Shown here: one piece after another, positions 1 to 10,600 of the stretch
Position numbering within the stretch: the stretch's first letter is position 1
How the letters are laid out: every line of letters starts with the position of its first letter
Source: an uncultured Spirochaetales bacterium
GTDB taxonomy: Bacteria; Spirochaetota; Spirochaetia; DTKZ01
Direction: 5' to 3'
DNA: 43,986 nucleotides
NCBI GenBank assembly: GCA_937991975.1
Contig: CALKLC010000031.1
Coordinates: 1 to 43,986, forward strand
Notes under the pieces: model-generated
Told to the model about the DNA's origin: nothing
Seen by the model: only the letters and a program-made list of their open reading frames with translations
Database searches by the model: none
Position numbers and translations under genes: made by a program

Positions 1-1
1 C

Positions 2-265
2 CTCCTATCGATCCTGGATGACCGGGAGGCGAAGAGGATCGCCGAGGAAAAACGGAAGAAGGAGGAAGAGGAAGCGAGACGGATTGCGGAGGAACGTCGC
101 AGGCAAGAGGAGGAAAAACGGAGGCAGGAGGAAGAGGCTAGACAAAAAGCCCTCCTGGAGGCTGTCTTGAGCTCCTTGAAAGCTTCTACGGAAGGGGTAG
201 GGAACCTTTCTGCAGAAAAGGAAGACATCCGGGAGAAAAGGGAAGAAACGGATATCGAAGAGTAA
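2..265 (+). CDS. C-terminal end of a charged coiled-coil protein (partial)
   Basis: Only the last 87 codons lie in the window; the gene starts upstream. The first 55 or so visible residues are almost entirely Glu, Lys, Arg and Ala, as in a long single alpha helix or coiled coil. They are followed by a less charged stretch (LLEAVLSSLKAS) and an acidic tail ending in DIEE and TAA. The stop is 17 bases before the ATG of the TPR protein, and the downstream Shine-Dalgarno site lies just after this stop, so the two genes are probably co-transcribed. No function can be assigned from this part. It could be a TPR or FlaA-type accessory protein tail, but nothing visible shows that. Confidence 0.7.
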   Translation, partial: LLSILDDREAKRIAEEKRKKEEEEARRIAEERRRQEEEKRRQEEEARQKALLEAVLSSLKASTEGVGNLSAEKEDIREKREETDIEE

Positions 266-282
266 GGGAGGAGAGTTGAGGT

Positions 283-2190
283 ATGATGGATCGAAAAGTG
301 TGGATCGGGATCGGTCTTGTGGCTCTGATCCTATTGCTGGGAATCGGATATCTTACGTTAAAACCCAGGGGAGGATCGGTACAATCTGCCCGCAAAAACA
401 CTATCCTGTTAGCGGAGGATTACAGTAAGAACGGAGAATACCAGCGGGCATTGGATCTCCTGGATCGAATCTTGATCGAGAATGCCAGCGACCAGGAAGC
501 AAGGGCGCTTAAGGAGAGGATCCTGGCAGCCAAGAAACAGGCAGAGGAAGAAGCGAAAAACCGGGAGCTGCAGACCCTGCAGGCTCAAAAGGAAGCCCTT
601 GAGAAATCCCTCGAACGGTTGGCTAAAACAGCAAGACCTTCTTCGGGGGATGATGCAGTGGCAAAAATGTTGGAAGCGCAGCGGTTACAGGCAGAACAGG
701 AACGGAAGGCCCGGGAGGAGCAGGCCCGCAAAGAGGAAGAAGCTCGACTGGCCAAACTGAATGCGGAGCAGAGGGCCAGGGAGGAGAAATTGAAATCTCT
801 CCTCAAGCAGGGGGATGAGGCCTTGCAGATCCCCAACTACCTTCAGGCCCGAAACCTCTACGAAGAGGTTATCCAGATGGAGAGGGATTCTGCCCGTTCC
901 CCCTATGCGGCGAAAGCATATGCCCGGACAGCCGAAGCCTACTTCCGAGCAAATCCAGAGAGTTCCGAAAATCGACAGAAGGCCCTGGAGGCGGCGAATG
1001 AGGCTGTAAAAAGGGACCCAAACCTGTGGGAACCTTACTTTACCCTGGGGAAGGTGTATGCAGCGGCCCGGAACAACGATGCGGCCATCAAGGCTCTCAC
1101 CGATGCTGCCCGGCTAAATCCCCAGAATGCGGAGATCTTCTTCGAACTGGGGAAGGTCCAGTTTCGGGCAACTCTTTTTCGGGAAGCTCGTCAGAGTTTT
1201 GAAACCTGCGTCCGTTTTGATCCGAACAATGCCGTAGCCTACTTTAACCTGGGAGCCACACTCCTCCGCCTGAGAGAGTCAGATCGGGCGTACGAGGCTT
1301 TCCTGAAGGCTACAAAGGTAAAGCCCGATTACGGGAGGGCTTACTTCGAGATGGGAGAGATCCTTCGGGCAAAGAACGATTTTACCGGTGCTGCTTCTGC
1401 CTATGCGCAGGCTTTGAAGTATGAACCGAACGAGGCGAGGAATGCACGGGGGCTGGCCACGGCTCTGTACAGGGTGGGAAAACTGGAGGAAGCGGAAACC
1501 TGGTTTCAAAAAGCTGTGGAGCTGGAACCGGAAAGCGATGTGAATAACTATAACATGGCCCTGATCAAACTGGAGTTGAAAAAACCCCAGGAAGGTCTTC
1601 CCTATATCACCAAAGCGGTTAAACTCAACCCCCAATCAGCGGAGTATGCCTTTACCATGGGACAGATCAGCGAAGCTCTGGGAAGTAAAGAGGCAGCGAT
1701 TGCTTCCCATCAACGGGCAGTTCAACTGGATAGGAACTACATCAAACCTCGGATCGAGTTGGGCAGATTGTACGATGAGGCTGGACAGTACGATAAAGGG
1801 CTGGAACATTTACTCACTGCGTACCGTATCGATCCGGATTCCGTGGAAGTGAACAACAATCTGGGAAGTGTGTACCTTCACAAGGAACTGTACCAGGACA
1901 GTATCAAGCATTATCTGAAGGCTATTTCCAGGCAGCCGAACGTTTCCCTCATGCGCTACAACCTGGGGTTGGCATATGTGGGAGCCGGAAACTATACTGA
2001 GGCACGAGATACGTTCCGTCAATTGCTCAAGATGGACCCCTCGTATTGGGATGCCTACTTCGATCTGGGGAAAGTATTGGTTACCCTGCAGGATAAGGCA
2101 GGTGCAAAAGCGATTTTGCAGGAGCTACTATCCAAACAACCCAACTACCCAAAGCGGAAGGATGTGGAGAGAATTCTATCGGGCTTGTAA
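283..2190 (+). CDS. Membrane-anchored TPR-repeat protein
   Basis: This 635-residue protein starts at ATG 283 (a second ATG follows at once) with AAGGGAGGAG at 264-273 as ribosome site. Residues 7-26 form one hydrophobic segment with few charges before it, so it is probably a signal anchor in the inner membrane, with the rest in the periplasm. Residues about 70-175 are Glu/Lys/Arg/Ala rich and look coiled-coil. From about residue 175 to the end there are repeated 34-residue units with the TPR pattern (for example AYFNLGATLLRL, ending in a Pro such as DPNN), roughly a dozen in all. TPR arrays are protein-binding scaffolds, so a role in envelope assembly or secretion is possible but not shown. 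The convergent mutL gene ends 35 bases beyond its stop. Confidence 0.88.
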   Translation: MMDRKVWIGIGLVALILLLGIGYLTLKPRGGSVQSARKNTILLAEDYSKNGEYQRALDLLDRILIENASDQEARALKERILAAKKQAEEEAKNRELQTLQAQKEALEKSLERLAKTARPSSGDDAVAKMLEAQRLQAEQERKAREEQARKEEEARLAKLNAEQRAREEKLKSLLKQGDEALQIPNYLQARNLYEEVIQMERDSARSPYAAKAYARTAEAYFRANPESSENRQKALEAANEAVKRDPNLWEPYFTLGKVYAAARNNDAAIKALTDAARLNPQNAEIFFELGKVQFRATLFREARQSFETCVRFDPNNAVAYFNLGATLLRLRESDRAYEAFLKATKVKPDYGRAYFEMGEILRAKNDFTGAASAYAQALKYEPNEARNARGLATALYRVGKLEEAETWFQKAVELEPESDVNNYNMALIKLELKKPQEGLPYITKAVKLNPQSAEYAFTMGQISEALGSKEAAIASHQRAVQLDRNYIKPRIELGRLYDEAGQYDKGLEHLLTAYRIDPDSVEVNNNLGSVYLHKELYQDSIKHYLKAISRQPNVSLMRYNLGLAYVGAGNYTEARDTFRQLLKMDPSYWDAYFDLGKVLVTLQDKAGAKAILQELLSKQPNYPKRKDVERILSGL

Positions 2191-2224
2191 CAATTTTTGG
2201 TCGGCGGTAGGGCCCGGATATCCC

Positions 2225-3979
2225 TCAAAGAATCCGTCTTACCCCCCGAAGGAGTTCCTCCCGGGAAATCTGAACCCAGAGGGGCCTGCCATGGGGGCAG
2301 CGGGGGTTGTCCAGGGAAAACACGTACCGGAGGATTTCGTAGGCAGAGAGGGGGTTGATCCCTTCCCCATCTTTTATGGCTTTTTTACAGGCGATCCGGG
2401 CAAAGAGTTCCTGCTTCAAAACTTCTACTGTCCCGATTTGAGTCTTCATGATCGTCACGATCTCTTCTTCTGCTCCCTGATACGCTGCCGGGAGGGCTAT
2501 CAAGGCCCACCTTCCCGGTCGGATCTGTTCGACCTTCACCCCTAGCGGTTGTACTTTCGGGGTGTTTTCTGTAACCCTTGCCTCCTCATCCGGATCCACG
2601 GAGAATTCCAACGGTATTAAAAGAGGTTGAGGAACACTGTCCCGGATCAGGGCATCGTAGATGAACCGTTCATGGGCCGCGTGTTGATCCACGAGATATA
2701 CCTTATCTTCCCACTCCACCAAAAGGAACAACCCAAACACTTGCCCCTTGTACAGAAAGGGAGTCGGGGTCGGAGTAGAAGAAGGTTCTAATGAGGGGGA
2801 ATTCTCCCTTTCCAGAGCCGAAGAGTATATGGGGCTTGTAGGGAGCCCTCCTTTTGTAGGTTCCTCCCTTACCCAAAGGGTGGCCTGATCCCTCGTAAGA
2901 GAAGTGGGATCCATCGAAAGGCTATAACCGGCGAATTGCAGGCTTCGAAGGGAGGTCCGGCCCTGGGAGGTAAGGAATGAGGAGAGTACCTCCGAGATCC
3001 GTTTTCGAATATCCTCAGTGTTCCGGATTCGGGCTTCCTTCTTTGCCGGGTGAATGTTGAAGTCTACCCATTCGGGGTCGATTTCGATGAACAGATAGCA
3101 GAGAGGGAAAGTGCCTCCGGGAAGATAGGAGGAGAAAGTGAACTCTACCACCTGGAGGAGGGAGAAATCCCAGATCCGCCTCCGATTCACATAGAGCTGG
3201 AGGTGCTTTCGATCCTTTCTGAAGCTTTCGGGAGACCCTGTAACAATGCGAAACTGGAACCCTGCGCCCGATCCTACCAGCTCATGTAGTTTTGTGTGTC
3301 GGGTTTCATCAGGGTAGGCCTGGGCGACCCGTTCCGAAAGGGTCGAAAGGGGAAGAAATTGGGTCATCTTCCCATCGATGAAGAGTTTGAACTCACGGTC
3401 GGGAAAGGGAAGGGCCTTTTCCAGGAAGGTACTTCTACAGAGGTTCGTTTCCGTAGAGGGACGTTTCAAGAACTTTCGTCGGGCAGGAAGGTTATAGAAT
3501 AGATCGGAAGCGGTAACGACTGTGCCTGCCCTTGTCGCATGGGGTTCCAGGGTGATCAATTGACCCCCGTAAACCACCAACCGATGACCGGATTCCTCTT
3601 CGGCGGGCTTACTAAGGATCTCCAGCCGGGCGACATTGGCCAGGGCGGAGAGGGCCTCCCCCCGAAAGCCGAGACTCTGGATACGGAAGAGGTCCTCTTC
3701 GGATTCGATTTTCGAGGTAGCATGGGGGAGCCAGCAGAGTCGTAAGTCCTCTTCCGTCATTCCCCATCCATTGTCCACGACACGGATAGAGTCGATCCCC
3801 CCCCCTGTGATGTAGAGGGCGATCTCGGTACTTCCTGCATCGAGGGAATTGTCCAATAGTTCCCGAACGGCCGAAGCAGGTCTATCGATGACTTCGCCGG
3901 CCGCAATCTTACGGGCTACGGAGTCCCGAAGGACCCGTATGGGGGCCCTTCGGATGGTTGGTTCCAGTGACACAGGCAA
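2225..3979 (-). CDS. mutL: DNA mismatch repair protein MutL, endonuclease type
   Basis: MutL links mismatch recognition by MutS to strand removal. The GHKL ATPase motifs are clear: ELLDNSLDAG near residue 40, DNGWGM at 70-75 and GFRGEAL at 104-110. The C-terminal dimer domain carries DQHAAHE at 431-437, ACKKAIK near 535 and CPHGRP near 563, which are the metal-binding motifs of nicking MutL proteins in bacteria without MutH. The last acid of DQHA-x2-E-x4-E is Asp (D442) rather than Glu. The length of 584 fits the family. The start is uncertain: the open frame begins with TTG at 3979, GTG lies two codons later at 3973, and neither has a ribosome site. Its start is only 5 bases past the stop of the FecR-barrel gene, so translational coupling is likely. 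It is the last gene of the minus-strand envelope cluster. Confidence 0.95.
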   Translation of the reverse strand: MPVSLEPTIRRAPIRVLRDSVARKIAAGEVIDRPASAVRELLDNSLDAGSTEIALYITGGGIDSIRVVDNGWGMTEEDLRLCWLPHATSKIESEEDLFRIQSLGFRGEALSALANVARLEILSKPAEEESGHRLVVYGGQLITLEPHATRAGTVVTASDLFYNLPARRKFLKRPSTETNLCRSTFLEKALPFPDREFKLFIDGKMTQFLPLSTLSERVAQAYPDETRHTKLHELVGSGAGFQFRIVTGSPESFRKDRKHLQLYVNRRRIWDFSLLQVVEFTFSSYLPGGTFPLCYLFIEIDPEWVDFNIHPAKKEARIRNTEDIRKRISEVLSSFLTSQGRTSLRSLQFAGYSLSMDPTSLTRDQATLWVREEPTKGGLPTSPIYSSALERENSPSLEPSSTPTPTPFLYKGQVFGLFLLVEWEDKVYLVDQHAAHERFIYDALIRDSVPQPLLIPLEFSVDPDEEARVTENTPKVQPLGVKVEQIRPGRWALIALPAAYQGAEEEIVTIMKTQIGTVEVLKQELFARIACKKAIKDGEGINPLSAYEILRYVFSLDNPRCPHGRPLWVQISREELLRGVRRIL

Positions 3980-3984
3980 AGGTA

Positions 3985-6204
3985 CTAGAAGTGAATCCGG
4001 GTTTCAATCCCGATAGAGGTGGATCGTTTGGGTTTTCCGTCCGGGTCATAGAGGATCGCTCCCGAAGAATCACGGTCGACCGTAGTAGTAAAAGATATTG
4101 CCACATCCAGGGTAGGCGCGATGGGGTATACGAGCTCTCCCTTAACTACTGTATTCGCATCGAAAAGTTCAAGGTTCTTGCTTTCCCCGTGGAGGATGGT
4201 GGGCATAAATTGACTTCTTCGGTATAGGAGGCTGAACCGCATCCCGCTGAAGGGGGCAACAGGCAAAAGCCCCTTATCCAGGAGGAGGTATAGATCCAGT
4301 TGATCGTTATCCGAAGCGCGGATCGTGTTCCCTTCCATCTCCCAGGGCCAGAAGTAACCCATCTTGAAGGTTAGTTTCTTGAAAAGGGTGAAGCCCCCAT
4401 CCCCATACACCCCCAGCGTAATCTTGTCGTAAGCGGGATCCGAAGGGTTGGCGAGGTAGTCGAGAATTTTCTTTGCTTCGAGGGGCCGGGAACGGTCGTA
4501 CAGGCTGTCGAAATACCCCAGACGGAAAATCCCATGGTACTGCCGATACTCCAGTCGCCAGTTGAATAAGGAGATGTTCCCCAGTGCTCCTGCCATGAGT
4601 CCATAGTTTCTCACCTCGAGGGTTCCATCCGTCTGATCGAAGAGAGCTTTGGTGATGAACCCCCTCGTGCCCAGTACACTGGCGTTAAACTCTCGCCGGA
4701 GGTAGGGAATCAATCCTGCCGCATCGGCAAAGAGTACAAAAGACACCAGATCCCCTTGCAGAATCGGTAGGTCGAGGTCAACTCCGAGGGTTACCGGCAT
4801 GGGGTCCACGCTCTGAATGATAGGGGATACGGGTGTAGTTCCAATCAGGGCTGGTAGATCCCCCGCAGGATCGGAATCCAGGGCAGCAGAGAATCCCAGC
4901 GACAGTTTCCAGGGATAGAAGGGGCGGAGGTAGATTCGGCTGGCAAAGATCTCTGGTTCTGCCAGATCTGCGGTCAGAGCTTCCAGCCCTACAGGACCCA
5001 GATCGAAGCCGACATTGACACCCACCCTTCGAACAGCGGGAAAATCGGTATCGTTCGCATAGTCCCGGACGAGGGATCCATGTCCCAGGGTGATGTTATG
5101 GATATTCCCCACCTTGAAGAAGAAGGGATCCCGCTGGGAACCATACTCGATGTACTGAATCTTCAATGCAAGATCCCGGAACAGGTCTTTGACCCCTTCG
5201 TCGGGTTCCCTGTTCCAGTTCTTATCGGTACCAAAGGACCATTCATTGTTCCCTTTTGGGCGGTAGTAATCGTTTGGATTGAACAGGTCTCCCGAGTAGA
5301 TGATGGGCAGGTAGAGAGCTGCCCGGAGTTTCCCGATCGAAAGGGTTGGCTGCAGGATCAAGCGGGAGTAGGTTTGTTTGTTGATCGTAACCGAACCAAT
5401 TTCCATGGCTAAACGGTCTTTCAGGAAGTCGAAAGGTCCGGGTTTAGGGGGAGATGGAGGAACTTCCGTTTTCGGTGGAGGGGGGGGAGGTGTTTCTACC
5501 TTCGGAGGAGGAACTTCCCGGGGTACGTTGGCAGGATTGAGTTTCTCGAAAGCGAGATCCTTGAATAGTTCTTCTATCTGCTCAGGAGTCAGGGGTATAG
5601 GCTGGAACACAGGGGCAAACGCATCGGCAGCCTGACCGGCGGTGAGGGAAATGCGTTCTCCCGTCTTTTTGGCAAACTCTACTACTCCCTCCCGGATTGC
5701 CACACCTTCCCGCACTCCTTCCAGTACTTCCATCCCGAAATCGGTTCCCCGGACTCCGCAAACAGCGGAGGGCGTGCGTACCTCGTAGGCTGTCCCCGGC
5801 TTCCTGGCCACTACAGTTCGAAACTTTCCAGAAGCAAGGGAAAAGGCGTTGGTATCGAGACTCTTTCCTCCACTCAAGGATTCGATACGAAACTCGGTGT
5901 TTCGGGCGAGTTTTATGATGCTTCCGTGGGGGGAAAGGCGAAGTTCTGCTGTTGAGGCGGTGGTGCGGATTCGATCTCCTTCGGAAAGCTGCATACCGAA
6001 GTAAACTTCCACCATTTTGAAGCCGTCTGCATCCTGGATCTCGATTCCTTTGGAATTGTCGAAATATTCGAGGACGGCAATGGGTTTACCCTGGGCAAGG
6101 ATCCAGGAGCTGGACCCACAAAGTAGGATCCATAGAATAGCAACCCGCCAGAATTTATTTGTGTATTTCCAGAACCGATAGTCCTTTGTTTGGCTCGTCT
6201 TCAT
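3985..6204 (-). CDS. FecR-domain protein fused to an outer-membrane beta-barrel
   Basis: This is a 739-residue exported protein. Residues 20-38 form a hydrophobic signal segment ending at LAQG. Residues about 43-195 match the FecR sensing domain: EGDRIRTTASTAELRL, then SGKFRTVV and TPSAVCGVRGTDF. A proline-rich linker (about 228-257) leads to a region of about 480 residues with alternating hydrophobic and polar strands, ending in the aromatic IHF typical of BamA-inserted barrels. The segment YIEYGSQRDPFFFKVG (351-366) and what follows match the neighbouring 460-residue protein (YIRYGVKGDPLYVKMG). GGAGGTAACCGT precedes ATG 6204. FecR domains usually tie iron-citrate sensing to a sigma factor. 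Here the domain may instead sit in the periplasm next to its own barrel. That is inference; the ligand is unknown. Confidence 0.8.
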   Translation of the reverse strand: MKTSQTKDYRFWKYTNKFWRVAILWILLCGSSSWILAQGKPIAVLEYFDNSKGIEIQDADGFKMVEVYFGMQLSEGDRIRTTASTAELRLSPHGSIIKLARNTEFRIESLSGGKSLDTNAFSLASGKFRTVVARKPGTAYEVRTPSAVCGVRGTDFGMEVLEGVREGVAIREGVVEFAKKTGERISLTAGQAADAFAPVFQPIPLTPEQIEELFKDLAFEKLNPANVPREVPPPKVETPPPPPPKTEVPPSPPKPGPFDFLKDRLAMEIGSVTINKQTYSRLILQPTLSIGKLRAALYLPIIYSGDLFNPNDYYRPKGNNEWSFGTDKNWNREPDEGVKDLFRDLALKIQYIEYGSQRDPFFFKVGNIHNITLGHGSLVRDYANDTDFPAVRRVGVNVGFDLGPVGLEALTADLAEPEIFASRIYLRPFYPWKLSLGFSAALDSDPAGDLPALIGTTPVSPIIQSVDPMPVTLGVDLDLPILQGDLVSFVLFADAAGLIPYLRREFNASVLGTRGFITKALFDQTDGTLEVRNYGLMAGALGNISLFNWRLEYRQYHGIFRLGYFDSLYDRSRPLEAKKILDYLANPSDPAYDKITLGVYGDGGFTLFKKLTFKMGYFWPWEMEGNTIRASDNDQLDLYLLLDKGLLPVAPFSGMRFSLLYRRSQFMPTILHGESKNLELFDANTVVKGELVYPIAPTLDVAISFTTTVDRDSSGAILYDPDGKPKRSTSIGIETRIHF

Positions 6205-6217
6205 ACGGTTACCTCCA

Positions 6218-7600
6218 TCAGTAGAGGGAAATGGTACTGGATAGGCCCGACGTTACGATCCACTTGTTGTCTCCAGGAGCAGAGGGATCGTACCGGAGGT
6301 TGTACACGAGGGAGATCACCGCAGGGCCTGTGCGATAGTTGATCCGCGCACGGATCAAAGCATCCTCCCTCCATCGCTGGAAATCCTTCCAGTCATCCAT
6401 ATTCTGTTTTTCGTACAGAGCATCGAAAGAGAATCCGGGAACGATCCCTTCTTTCAGAACGACGATCCCTCGCCAGGTAAAGTAGTTTCCTTCGATTTCT
6501 CCCAGAGGGCCTTCCGCATTGGTGGTGAAACTCACTTTATCCTGTAAAGCGGAGAATCCCAGGGAGGCAAACCAGCCCATCCCTCCTTTTTTCTCCACTG
6601 TGCCGTCATACACCCGGTATTGCAGGGGTCGGAAGAGATCGTAGGAAGTTCCAAAGTATGTAGGAATGAACTGGTCCCGAAGGTAACGGAGTTGAGCTCC
6701 ATACGTAATGAAACGGAGGATCCGTCCTCCGGTGCCGAGCATGGAGCCCCAGCCTTCCTTCTGTACCACTCCGTCTCCGAAAAGTGCCAGGCTGAATAGG
6801 TCTCCTGTAAGTAATGGGAGTCTGAAATCTACCCCGTAGATGAGAACAGAAGCATCACCGGGAGGGAGCAGAGCAGGGGGATAGTTGGAGTCTCTCTTTG
6901 CGAAGTATCCAGGATCCTGGTCAGTGGCTACCGTGGCTCCGATCTGAAGGTCTTTTAAAAGGGGAAGGGAAGACCCTACCCATGGATGGCTATAGAGGCG
7001 GGCAGCCACAAGATCGAAAGCGGCAAGGTTGGACACAAAGGTTTCCAATCCGATGTAGGGAGCAGAAAGGAGCCTGCCATCCAGGTCAAAGGCAAGTCCA
7101 AATATCCGGGTTTCAGGAAGGTAGAGGGCATTTGAATAATTCCCCACGATGAACCCGTTCCCCAGGGTAGCATCTTCGATGGTACCCATCTTTACATAGA
7201 GAGGATCCCCTTTTACTCCGTATCGGATGTAACTGATTTTGGGCAGGTAGGTTTCAAGGAACTCCTTAAAGGAGCCCACTTCCCAATCTTCCCTACGAAC
7301 CTCGAACTCATTCCCCGAGCTACCGCCGGTGAAGCGGTAGTTCAGGATGAAGGAAAGACCTATGGCAAACTTTCCCCATCCGAACTCAGGGCTCAAAGCC
7401 AGACTCTGGTATGTGATGAACTCAGGCTCTGTACCTATCCCCGTGTACTTTGGATTGGGAAAGTTCTGGACTCCGATTCCCAATCCCAAACCAAAGGAAA
7501 ATCCAGCTTCTGAGCTTTCTTTTAAGTCTCCATATATGGAAAAGGACCAGAGAGAACAGAGAAAAAGAATACTTACCCATAGGATACGATGGTATTTCAT
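6218..7600 (-). CDS. Outer-membrane beta-barrel protein, paralogue of the FecR-linked barrel
   Basis: This is a 460-residue protein with a signal peptide (about residues 5-23, ending SIYG) and a body of alternating amphipathic strands, ending in the aromatic SLY. Residues 123-160 (YIRYGVKGDP, then YVKMGTIEDATLGNGFIVGNY) align with residues 351-383 of the neighbouring FecR protein. A second block, GVDFRLPLLTGDLFSLALF, aligns with GVDLDLPILQGDLVSFVLF there. The two genes therefore share a barrel fold by duplication, and this copy lacks the FecR domain. A strong ribosome site (GGAAGGAGG) precedes ATG 7600. Its stop is 13 bases before the start of the FecR-barrel gene, so the two are one transcription unit. 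The transported or bound substrate is not apparent. Confidence 0.75.
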   Translation of the reverse strand: MKYHRILWVSILFLCSLWSFSIYGDLKESSEAGFSFGLGLGIGVQNFPNPKYTGIGTEPEFITYQSLALSPEFGWGKFAIGLSFILNYRFTGGSSGNEFEVRREDWEVGSFKEFLETYLPKISYIRYGVKGDPLYVKMGTIEDATLGNGFIVGNYSNALYLPETRIFGLAFDLDGRLLSAPYIGLETFVSNLAAFDLVAARLYSHPWVGSSLPLLKDLQIGATVATDQDPGYFAKRDSNYPPALLPPGDASVLIYGVDFRLPLLTGDLFSLALFGDGVVQKEGWGSMLGTGGRILRFITYGAQLRYLRDQFIPTYFGTSYDLFRPLQYRVYDGTVEKKGGMGWFASLGFSALQDKVSFTTNAEGPLGEIEGNYFTWRGIVVLKEGIVPGFSFDALYEKQNMDDWKDFQRWREDALIRARINYRTGPAVISLVYNLRYDPSAPGDNKWIVTSGLSSTISLY

Positions 7601-7628
7601 CGATACCTCCTTCCAGTCGTACAGTTAC

Positions 7629-7660
7629 AATATACCACATTTTAGTGGAAACGTTGGCAA
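7629..7660 (-). promoter_or_regulatory. Possible internal promoter before the 460-residue barrel gene
   Basis: On the minus strand an extended -10 (TGGTATATT, the hexamer at 7629-7634) lies about 30 bases before ATG 7600, with a -35-like TTGCCA at 7655-7660. The spacer is 20 bases, longer than usual, so the extended -10 would have to compensate. The inverted repeat CCAC-ATTTTA-GTGG (7635-7648) lies between the two elements and could be a repressor site. This would let the two smaller barrel genes be expressed apart from the 1612-residue gene. Confidence 0.35.
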
Positions 7661-7682
7661 GTATACCAGAAGCACAGGACTG

Positions 7683-10600
7683 TTAGAAGGTAAAGTGTGC
7701 CGAGATCCCTCCCGAGAGACCCATAAGGATTCTATAGCCGGGGGGGAGCCCCGAGTAGTCTTCTTCGAATCCGAGTCCTAACTTTATTTCGGCTTTTATG
7801 TATCCATACTTGGGGAAGGTGAGGGCTGTTTCGTGCCCCAGCACCAGGTACTGCTTCCACCCTTCCCTGTCTTCGTACCGGTACTCCAGCTTTTCCGTAT
7901 GCAGGTAGTAGGCTCCCAGATCCCGAGCCTTGCGAAGGGTTGAAGTACCAAAATCGTTCAGGACAAGACCTTTCCATGTGTACCCGAGGATGAGTGAGCC
8001 ATAGAAGGAAAATCCTTTGAGTCCCTCCAGGTACACACTATGTTCTGCCGTCGCTTTTTGTTCTTTTTCACCAAATAGTGTGACTTTCTGCTGGGAAGAA
8101 ACCTTCCATTGCCAGGAGGATTCCTCTTCTCTGTGAAGGATGGAGAGTGTATGCTTATGCTGGTACTCATCCGTGTACCAGAGGGTAGTGAAAGGATGCG
8201 CTCCAACTTTTCCAAACAGGTTCAGTGCGGAATACAGGAGGGATAGGTCAAACTGGTTGGTGGTGGTAAGGGTGTCCCTATCCCGCGAGAGAGTTTTTTT
8301 GAAGGAGCTTTCTCCTTGAGCGGGGATAAGGAGGTCCCTCAGGTAGGAACCATAAGGCCGGGAAAAAGATAGACGGAATTGTGAAATATACTCGGCAGAG
8401 GCAAGACCCCTGGTATCAGAAGAGAAGCGGGACCATCTTCCGGGAACTCCCAGCTCATAGAATGGGTAAGACCGATAGAAGTACTCCTGGTCATAGAGCG
8501 CGTCTTTTAAAGTAGATAGATCCGAACGAAAGTCTCCGTATGAGGGAACCGATCGAGTGTTCGTTCCTTGTCTGAGGTAGGAAAGGACGATGGAGGTAGC
8601 GGGACCTGTATCCTGTGTCCGGAAGCGGAGGGGAACCTCCAGCAGGAGCTTTTCCATTGTCCGTTGAAGACCATCTTTCTCACCTGTATTTACATACGAT
8701 ACTTCGGGTGTAATCCGCAAGCCCAGAACATCACCCTCTGCCTGGGTCTCCCATCGAAAGAGCCCTTCCCGCTGGATGTTGCTCCCTTCGGTGTAGGGGA
8801 AGATCAATCGATAGGAGTGGATCCAGGAATTTGCATAGGGCTCTGTTTCCAGGGAATATCCCTCTGCGCTGTGGGAAAGCTTTCCGCTGATTCGGAGTGA
8901 AAGGGCTGATACGGGAATACTGGTCAGATTTGCGTCCCATGTTTGGGTTAAGATCCTGGTAGAATAGGAAGCTTCCGATCCTGTGGCAAGGTTGAAAAGG
9001 GGACCAAGGTTCATATCTATCCGATTGGTCCGACTGAGGAAGGCTGCTTCCGCATAGTAACTCCGCTTGAACTGATCCCGTACTGTCACCACACCCCCTT
9101 CTGCGGGAAACTGTAAACGATGTCCTCCCTCGTATTGCATCCGATCCAGGAGCCGGTCAAAGGCGAAGGAGCCCTCTGTTCGGAGAAGTCCCAAAAGATC
9201 TATGGATCCTTCGGAGCTGGAACTCAAAAGGCTGGGGGTTTCCTCTTTGAGTCTGGCCTGAAATGCCTGGGTACGGGTGGAAAGTTTTTGGGAAACCAAA
9301 AGGTTCTTCACCAGAGGCACATCTCCGATCGTTACGACAGTTCCCGGTACCGAGAAAGATCCTTCAAAGGAGGAAGCGAAACTCCAGCCTGCCCGGGGAC
9401 TGGAAAGGTAGAGTTCGTCCAGGTATAGGGTGCCTTCCTGAGCTCCCCTCCCTTCGAACAGGAAACGGGTGATTTTCCCGAAGTTGGAATCCACCCGAAC
9501 ATTCGAAAGTTCTCTTTCCCCCAGGTACGCCTTCCTGCGGGAAAGATCCACGGTCAGCTTCTCCCATCGATTCTCTGCTGTTGCGGGAATCTCTACATAG
9601 GCGCCCTTTCCATCCGGATCGGTAAACTGGAAGCTGTACCGTGCTTCTGCTGGTGTTCCACTTAACGCGCCTGTACGGATGTAAAGGTTCACCTCCCGAT
9701 ACTGTTCGGGGGGGATTTCACGGATGGGACTGTACAGTACCCATCTATCGCCAGAGCCGAGGTTTTTCCACTTTACTTCCAGGACCTTTTGAGTCGTGTC
9801 TCCCGAGTGGAATGTGTTGATTCGATCAGGATCGACTTTATCTAAAGGGATAGAGGGTTGAACATCGGAGAGGGATTCATAGATCTCCCGAACTTCCATT
9901 TCCCCCTTTCCCACTACCTGATGGGGAAGGGTGGTTCCTTCAAACACAATGGGGCCGATCAGGATTTTCCCTTCCGCGTCACCGGACCCTACTTTCCGAA
10001 CTATGAAGCGAACCGACCGAACTGCCTTTAACCGGCTCCGCTCCATGTAGGGAATCCGGATAAGGGCGGTTTTCCAGTCCCCTCCTGAGGATGCATCCAG
10101 GAGAAAGCTCCCTTCGGAAGATCCCGGACCCGGAAAGATCAGGGGTGGATTCTCCGCTTCCAGAATCCCATTTCGGTTGGCGTCTTCCGAATCTCGTTGA
10201 TTGTTCCCCAATCCCTCCTGTCCTGCACCCACGTACAGGGTAAGGGTTCCCTGGTTGAAGGCGTAACCCCGGGAACTGGGACCCACTTCCTCGTCCAGCA
10301 CTCCATCTCCATCGAGGTCTTCATCGATGGATCCTGCCTGGAAGTTCAGGGATACCTGGGAGCCCGTATGGGTAACCACTTTGTAGGCGAACCGGATGGC
10401 CGTGACCTCTGAAAGGTCCAGGGAAGAACCGAACCCTGTGTTTAGATTCATTTGAGCCCCTACCCATAGCTCAGAGGAGTTTAACTGGTAATCCAGGACA
10501 AGCACCCGACTAAACCCTTCGGCTGAGGCAGAAGCGGTGTAGGGGCCGGGTAAGGAGCCGTTCTCATAGGGGAAAATGGCTCCTGAAGGAGGATTCCATG

